From Streptomyces sp. 6-11-2 (GTDB lineage: Bacteria > Actinomycetota > Actinomycetes > Streptomycetales > Streptomycetaceae): a DNA stretch of 64,000 nt. Made by a program: the position numbers and the translations under genes. Below, piece by piece: positions 58,041 to 64,000 of the stretch (the first letter of the stretch is position 1; every line of letters starts with the position of its first letter). Below the pieces are notes generated by a model. The model saw only the letters and a list, made by a program, of their open reading frames with translations, was not told the origin of the DNA and searched no databases. Where the stretch lies: NCBI RefSeq assembly GCF_006540305.1, contig NZ_BJOR01000001.1:6448001-6512000 (forward strand). The letters are read 5' to 3'.

Positions 58041-58087
58041 GTCGGGGTAGCGGGATTTGAACCCACGACCTCTTCGTCCCGAATGAG
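58041..58087 (-). tRNA. 3' fragment of tRNA-Pro(CGG), attachment-site relic
   Basis: On the reverse strand the sequence TTCGGGACGAAGAGGTCGTG leads into GGGTTCAAATCCCGCTACCC and CGAC: anticodon loop (CGG), 3' side of the anticodon stem, variable loop, T arm and 3' acceptor strand of a tRNA. The bases before the loop (CCTCA) do not pair with CGAAG, and there is no D arm or 5' acceptor strand, so this is only the 3' part, as left at one end of an element integrated into a tRNA gene. Confidence 0.75.
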
Positions 58088-58253
58088 GTTCGGTCATGAT
58101 CGCCACCGGGCGGTTTGCTGTTTTGCCTGGTCAGGGCGTTGGGGTGCGGTGGTCTCGGATGGTCTCGAAGGGGCTTGGGGAGCGGGTTGGCTCCCAGATG
58201 GCTCCCAGTTCTGCTGCCCTGTGCGGGCTGGCTCTGTTCGGGGTCTGTCCGGT

Positions 58254-59105
58254 TCAGGCGTCGAGGCGGCGCCCCGCGAGCCAGGTGACGATCTCGGGGT
58301 CGTGGTGGTCGAAGAACAGCGAGCTGCCAGTGTCCAAGGTGGCGATCTGCGCCATCTGGTCGTCGGTGAGCTCGAAGTCGAAGGCGTCGATGTTCTCCGC
58401 CACGCGCTCGGGCCGCACGGACTTGGGGATGGCGATGACGCCGCGCTGGGTGAGCCAGCGCAGCACGACCTGGGCGACCGACTTGCCGTACTCCTTGCCG
58501 ATCTCGGCCAGCAGCGGGTTGGTGAACAGGTCGTTCTTGCCCTCGGCGAAGCCGCCCCAGGACTGGATCTGCACCCCGTGCTCGCGCATCAGGGCCTGGT
58601 AGTCGGTGCGCTGGAAGAACGGGTGGGTCTCGATCTGGTTGACCGCCGGGGTGATCTCGTTGTTGACGATCAGGTCGAGCAGCCGGTCGGGGTAGAAGTT
58701 GGCCACGCCGATCGCCTTGGCCCGGCCCTCGCGGTTGAGAGCCTCCATGGCGCGCCACTGTCCGTAGACGTCGCCGTAGGGCTGGTGCATCAGGTACAGG
58801 TCGAGGTAGTCGAGGCCCAGCTTGTTCAGTGACGTCTCGAAGGCACGGCGGGTGTTGTTCTCGGCGGGGGCGTCCTGCACCCACAGCTTGGTGGTGACGA
58901 ACAGGTCCTCGCGGGCGATGCCGCTGGCCTTGATGGCGCGGCCTACGGCCTCTTCGTTGCCGTAGGCGGCGGCGGTGTCCAGCAGGCGGTACCCGGCGGC
59001 CAGCGCGTCGGAGACGGCGCGCTCGGTGTCCTCGGCGGGGATCTGGTAGACGCCGAAGCCGAGAAGCGGCATCTCGATGCCGTTGTTCAAGGTCACGTAC
59101 TGCAT
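58254..59105 (-). CDS. Aldo/keto reductase
   Basis: A 283-residue AKR, 2,5-diketo-gluconate-reductase-like: [40 protein letters not shown] with catalytic Asp and Tyr, [13 protein letters not shown] with Lys, and [20 protein letters not shown] with His. NADPH binding is indicated by [20 protein letters not shown]. It reduces a carbonyl substrate. First of three oxidoreductase loci oriented the same way and facing a MmyB-type regulator, which may control them. Confidence 0.92.
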   Translation of the reverse strand: MQYVTLNNGIEMPLLGFGVYQIPAEDTERAVSDALAAGYRLLDTAAAYGNEEAVGRAIKASGIAREDLFVTTKLWVQDAPAENNTRRAFETSLNKLGLDYLDLYLMHQPYGDVYGQWRAMEALNREGRAKAIGVANFYPDRLLDLIVNNEITPAVNQIETHPFFQRTDYQALMREHGVQIQSWGGFAEGKNDLFTNPLLAEIGKEYGKSVAQVVLRWLTQRGVIAIPKSVRPERVAENIDAFDFELTDDQMAQIATLDTGSSLFFDHHDPEIVTWLAGRRLDA

Positions 59106-59143
59106 GAGCGGAAGTCCTTTGCTGTGCGGGTGGGAGGGGGGAG

Positions 59144-60062
59144 TCAGGGGCGGATGAGTGCCTTGAGGACCTGGCGGTCGGCCATGGCCTGGTAGGCGTC
59201 CGGGGTCCGGTTGAGGGGGAAGGTCTGGTCGAAGACGCGGCCGGGGGCGATCGTGCCGTCGAGGACGTCGGGCAGCAGTTGCTCGATGTAGGCGCGGGCC
59301 GGGCTGGCCCCGCCGGTCAGGGTGATGTTCCGCATGAACTCGGCCGGGCCGATCGGCCCCTGCTCGTACTGCGGGACGCCCAGGCGGCTGATGGTGCCGC
59401 CGTCCAGGACCGCGCCCAGGGCGGTGTCCAGAGCCTGGCGGGTGCCGACGGCCTCGATCACCTTGTCCACGCCGCCGGTCAGCTCACGGATGCGGGCGAT
59501 GCCCTCCTGGCCTCGCTCGGCGACGACGTCGGTGGCGCCGAACTCCCGGCCCAGGCCGGTGCGCGCCTCGTGCCGGCCCGCGAGCACGATCCGCTCGGCG
59601 CCCAGCCGCTTGGCGGCGATCACCGCGCACAGGCCGACCGCGCCGTCCCCGACGACCAGCACCGCATCCCCGCGGCCGACGTCGGCGGTGACCGCGCCGT
59701 GGTGGCCGGTGGTCATCACGTCCGACAGCGCCAGCAGGGACGGCAGCAGCGCGGAGTCGGCGGCCACCGGCAGCTTCACCAGGGTGCCGTCCGCATGCGG
59801 AACTCGGACGGCTTCGCCCTGCCCGCCGTCGACGCCGTCGAAGCCGTACCGGCCACCGTTGCGGCACGAGATGTGCAGGCCCTTGGCGCAGTAGTCGCAG
59901 GTGTTGTCGCTGTAGGTGAACGGGGCGACGACCAGGTCGCCCGCCTTCAGGCTGGTCACGTCCGCGCCGGTCTCCTCGACGACGCTGAGGAACTCATGTC
60001 TTCGGGTCGGGCCGGTCCTCGACGCGGACGTCTCCGGCTCCGTACATCACTGCTGCACGCAT
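59144..60062 (-). pseudogene. Zinc-type alcohol dehydrogenase with internal deletion
   Basis: A start codon at 60062 gives [20 protein letters not shown], the normal MDR N-terminus, then TGA. In another frame homology resumes with [40 protein letters not shown] (structural-zinc cysteines), VVGDGAVGLCAVIAAKRLGA (NAD-binding) and [13 protein letters not shown] at the end. About 40 codons between KT and HEF, including the catalytic-zinc Cys and His segment (CGSDLW), are deleted and the frame is shifted. It could only produce a non-catalytic 271-residue fragment. Confidence 0.83.
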
Positions 60063-60064
60063 AA

Positions 60065-61089
<1,025 letters not shown>

Positions 61090-61291
61090 CTCGCTCTCTC
61101 CGGTTCATGTCGTTGCGCAGCCCCTCACCTGGGCCCGAAGCCTGCTGTGGTTCGAGCGGCGGGGGTGCCGCGTCTTCCTCATTCACCTTGTCCCGGATTG
61201 CGTGTGGGTGGCAGGGCGGGCTCTTCGGGGGTAATGACAGGGCCCCCCCACCGACCCGTGCAGCGGCTGGCCGGCGGGCGAGACTGGAGCC

Positions 61292-62200
61292 ATGGCATCC
61301 GAGAGCGCGAACAGCGAGGGAGCCGAGCTGGGCCGCTACCTGCGCGCCCGCCGCACCCAGACCAGGCCCGAACACGTCGGCCTCACCGTCGGCGCCGGCA
61401 TCCGACGCACCCCTGGCCTGCGCCGCGAGGAGCTGGCCACCCTCGCCGGAATCAGCATCGACTACTACGTGCGCCTGGAACGCGGCAAAGAGACGCGCCC
61501 CAGCCCCTCCGTCCTCGATGCGCTCGCCCGCGCCCTGCACATGGACGACCAGGAGCACCAGCACCTGCGTGAGCTCGCTGCCCGGGCTGCCCGTTACGCC
61601 CCCGAACCCCCGCCCGCCCCGAGCCGCACCGTGCGCCCCCACCTCAAGCTGCTGCTCGAATCGCTGCGCCCGAATCCGGCCTACGTCATCAGCCGCAGCA
61701 TGGACATGCTCGCCTGGAACCCCGGCGGCCTCGCCCTCTACGCGGGCCTGGACGACTGGCCGGCCAAGCATCGCAACCTCGCCCGTTACCTCTTCCTGCA
61801 CCCCGCGGCCCGCGACCTCTTCCAAGACTGGGACCGGCAGATCACCGCCTGCGTCGCCCGCTTGCGCGCCATCGCCGGAACCGCCCCCGACGCACCCGAC
61901 CTGACCACCCTCGTCGGCGAACTCCTCCTCAAAAGCCCCGATTTCGCAGGGCTGTGGGAACGCTACGAAGTCACCGGACGCAAGCCCGCCCACAAGACGT
62001 TCCAGCACCCCCAGGTCGGCATGCTCACCCTCACAGCCCAGTCCCTGCACGTCGAGGGCACCCCAGGCCAGCGCATCGGCGTCTACACCGCCGAACCCGG
62101 AACTCCCGACCACGACGCCCTGCTTCTGCTCGACATGACCGCACCCGCCATGCCCAGCTCAGGCTCCTCGGACAGAAGCACCTCACCCCGACCGAGCTGA
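61292..62200 (+). CDS. MmyB-like XRE transcriptional regulator
   Basis: A 302-residue regulator: helix-turn-helix RRTPGLRREELATLAGISID, YYVRLERGKETRPSPSVLDA, and the MmyB ligand-binding domain (RPNPAYVISRSMDMLAWNPG; TFQHPQVGMLTLTAQSLHVE), which binds fatty-acid-like or other ligands in related proteins. Such regulators usually repress an adjacent divergent reductase/dehydrogenase gene; here it is divergent from the aldo/keto reductase at 61089. ATG 61292. Confidence 0.9.
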   Translation: MASESANSEGAELGRYLRARRTQTRPEHVGLTVGAGIRRTPGLRREELATLAGISIDYYVRLERGKETRPSPSVLDALARALHMDDQEHQHLRELAARAARYAPEPPPAPSRTVRPHLKLLLESLRPNPAYVISRSMDMLAWNPGGLALYAGLDDWPAKHRNLARYLFLHPAARDLFQDWDRQITACVARLRAIAGTAPDAPDLTTLVGELLLKSPDFAGLWERYEVTGRKPAHKTFQHPQVGMLTLTAQSLHVEGTPGQRIGVYTAEPGTPDHDALLLLDMTAPAMPSSGSSDRSTSPRPS

Positions 62201-62301
62201 CCCCCGTGCCCAGCAGGTCGGCGCCCGTGGCACGAGGAGTAGCGTGTAAAAGGCGAGGCGAGTCCTGTGATCGCCCCGATTCCCGAAGACGGGTGATCCT
62301 C

Positions 62302-62784
62302 ATGACCGGCTCCGATGCACGGCCTGTTTCCCGGCATCTGCCCAGCGGTGTTCACGAGGCCGTGCAGCCGGGGTGTGCGTTGCTCCGGCTGGAGACCACG
62401 GAGTCGCGCGAGGGTGTCCTCGACGGTGCGTGGTGGCCGCGGTCGCGCGACATCGCCGCCGAGCTGCCCGCGCTGCTCAGCGCCCTCACCGGCCATCTCG
62501 GCCCCCTCACGCGCGTCGGGCTGGACACCACGGCCTGGGAAGGGCTTCCGACGCGGATCGTCGTCGACGACCGGGTGGTGCACATCGACTCCTTTCCGCT
62601 GGGCGACGACACCGTGCTGATCACCCGAGGCGACCAGGACATCTTCTCGCTGCTGGTGGTTCCGCCGGACACAGCACCCGAGGCCGCCCGCGCCGCGATG
62701 GCCCAGGCCGTCCGGGCCGACAACGTCACCCAGGCGAATCAGATACTCATCGACATCCGAAGCGCGCAGGTGCCGCCGGAGTGA
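62302..62784 (+). CDS. DUF5994 family protein
   Basis: A 160-residue protein typical of the streptomycete DUF5994 family: LDGAWWPRSRDIAAELPALL, GLDTTAWEGLPTRIVVDDRV and VHIDSFPLGDDTVLITRGDQ. Function unknown. It ends two bases before the convergent phosphatase gene, a common DUF5994/SpoIIE neighbourhood in Streptomyces. ATG 62302 is used; GTG 62293 is an in-frame alternative. Confidence 0.82.
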   Translation: MTGSDARPVSRHLPSGVHEAVQPGCALLRLETTESREGVLDGAWWPRSRDIAAELPALLSALTGHLGPLTRVGLDTTAWEGLPTRIVVDDRVVHIDSFPLGDDTVLITRGDQDIFSLLVVPPDTAPEAARAAMAQAVRADNVTQANQILIDIRSAQVPPE

Positions 62785-62786
62785 GG

Positions 62787-63979
62787 TCAGCCGCGCCACT
62801 CCACCAGGAGCAGCGTCGCGTCATCCGTGGTGTGTCCGCCCCGCGCCCGCTTGAGCGTGTGGGACAGGGACCGCGCCACCGCCCGGATTCCGCGGCCGGT
62901 TCTCTCCAACTGGTTCACCCAGTCGATCATCAGGTCCTCCCCGAACTCGTCCTCCCCGGTCTTGTGCTCCTCGATCAGTCCGTCCGTGAAGCAGAGGAGG
63001 CGGTCCCCCGACTCCAGCTTCATCTCGCTCGTCTGCGGCTGCGGACCCCCGAAGCCGACAGGGAGGGTCGTCGGACCGGTCAGCCGGAGTGTGACGCGGT
63101 GATCACGGACGAGCATCGGTGACGGGTGCCCGGCGTTGACCCACTGAAGATGCCCCGTCGTGGTGTCCAGCTGCAGCATCTGCGCCGTGACGAAGTGCTC
63201 GGGGCCGAACTGGTCCGCCACTGCGCGGTCCATGAAGGCGTAGATCTCCGGCAGTCCGGTGCCAGCGCGGCGGGCGTGGCGGTAGGCGCCGATGGCCACG
63301 GTCGCCATCGTGGCCGCGTCCAGGCCGTGTCCCATCGCGTCGATCACGGCCACGTGGAGGACGTCTCCGTTGAGGGCGTAGTCGAAGCTGTCACCCGCCA
63401 CGTCATAGGCGGGTTCCAGGATCCCGGCCACTGCGACCCGAGGCATGATCATCGCCAGCGGTGGCAGCAGGGCCCACTGGATCTCGGCGGCGACGCTCAT
63501 CGGTTCGCTGCGTCGGACACCGAAGAAGAGGTCGGAGTAGCCGTGCTTGGTCACCAGTAGGTCGGCCACCAGGCCGGCGAGCCTGCGCAGCATGCGGCGG
63601 TCGTGTTCATCGACGCTGTCCAACGTCACTGCCATGACTCCGACCTGATCGCCGCCGTCCAGCAGCGGCAGCAGGATTCGCACGCCGTCGTCCTCGGGCA
63701 GCTCGACGGGGTGAGCGTCGAGAAAGCAGCGGCCCGCCTCCTCGGAGTCGTCGATCACCTGCGGTTCCCCGTCCGTGAGGCCGTCGCCGGGCAGGGGGAC
63801 GAGCAGCAGTTGGCCGTAGTCCTGCAGCAGCACCTGCGGCCGGCGACCCCCGAGCCGCTCCACCACGTCAGCGACCAATGGCCCTCATGCTCGCGATCGA
63901 GGACCTCGCCCAGCAGAGCTTCCCCGAAGCTCTCGGAGCGGTCCGCGCGCTGTCCGGCCGTCATCCCCTCACCCGCCAT
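62787..63979 (-). pseudogene. PP2C (SpoIIE-type) phosphatase with N-terminal frameshift
   Basis: From ATG 63979 one frame reads MAGEGMTAGQRADRSESFGE and LLGEVLDREHEGH; the family sequence continues in the next frame from TTG 63878 as LVADVVERLGGRRPQVLLQD. A GAF-like region follows (LPLLDGGDQVGVMAVTLDSV) and a PP2C domain with QWALLPPLA, VAGDSFDYALNGDVLHVAVI, DAMGHGLDAATMATVA, QWVNAGHPSPMLV and LLCFTDGLIEEH. A single base is missing near 63879 in CCAATGG. Either translation starts at TTG 63878 or the full gene is frameshifted; the phosphatase core itself is intact. Confidence 0.8.
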
Positions 63980-64000
63980 GATCCGAGTCGATCGGAGCGG

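Larger units (their letters stand above)
57443..58253. other. Non-coding flank with repeat and attachment-site relic
   Basis: After the IS110 transposase I see no gene until the aldo/keto reductase. The stretch contains the right copy of the GGCTCCC repeat (57952-57971), a tRNA-Pro 3' fragment (58041-58087) and a third GGCTCCC-type repeat (58189-58208). No integrase gene is next to it. Confidence 0.6.

Noticed and set aside
58041..58087. A complete, functional tRNA-Pro gene
   Set aside because: No D arm or 5' acceptor strand, and the bases 5' of the anticodon loop do not pair with the 3' stem strand.

Overview
The window is high-GC actinobacterial DNA and reads as Streptomyces, most likely an accessory or chromosome-arm region. 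The evidence is the codon bias, a complete gas-vesicle block in streptomycete order (gvpO-A-F-G-Y-Z-J), an SrsABC-type phenolic-lipid operon, several SpoIIE-type phosphatases, an extra actinobacterial integration host factor, AmaP/Asp23 genes, and dense IS and integrative-element debris.

Layout. 1-735: edge of a flavin oxidoreductase and a YjbQ protein. 950-7600: a serine recombinase split by an IS256-family element, then IS3 and IS701 copies. 7830-13587: acyltransferase/patatin pair, an RsbW-type ATPase, and a ferredoxin reductase with a fatty-acid desaturase. 13600-18668: IS1380, radical-SAM and IS256-like material, then a frameshifted XRE regulator with two small genes typical of integrative elements. 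18865-25509: sensor-phosphatase, second recombinase remnant, mIHF, perhydrolase-type hydrolase and two paralogous membrane-associated proteins. 25597-29916: divergent AmaP/Asp23 envelope-stress cluster around an ECF sigma factor with a CRP-type operator. 30752-34432: UbiA enzyme and srsA-B-C. 34958-36544: Na+/H+ antiporter. 36749-40951: gas-vesicle operon cut off inside gvpL. 40960-43350: fragments of LigD, an FAD-linked oxidase, TerD and a choloylglycine-hydrolase-like protein. 43524-45667: a two-gene membrane/partner system sharing a short Asn/Gln/Gly motif. 45697-46770: remains of a defence-type helicase and nuclease. 46857-55183: a compact gene cluster with a serine hydrolase, glycosyltransferase, two dCTP-deaminase-like proteins, metallophosphatase, MurA-like enolpyruvyl transferase and ATPase, divergent from an XRE regulator and a flavoprotein. 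55187-58087: relaxase and IS remnants, IS110, and the 3' end of a tRNA-Pro (attachment-site relic). 58254-63979: aldo/keto reductases, a deleted alcohol dehydrogenase, a MmyB-like regulator, a DUF5994 protein and a PP2C phosphatase.

Most interesting. (a) The 46857-55183 cluster combines nucleotide enzymes, a MurA/NikO-like enolpyruvyl transferase and a glycosyltransferase; its genes overlap by stop/start codons from 48014 to 52746. It is a candidate unknown nucleoside or nucleotide pathway. Its two dCTP-deaminase homologues have lost complementary halves of the catalytic residue set. (b) Genes 43524-45284 and 45284-45667 share a 19-residue motif (14 identical) at the C-terminus of one and the N-terminus of the other, as in bacterial amyloid-signalling pairs. 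(c) Several probable translational or regulatory hairpins and operators are visible. Many genes are broken by single-base deletions or Trp-to-stop changes. That fits decay of acquired DNA, but some of the single-base frameshifts could be sequencing errors.
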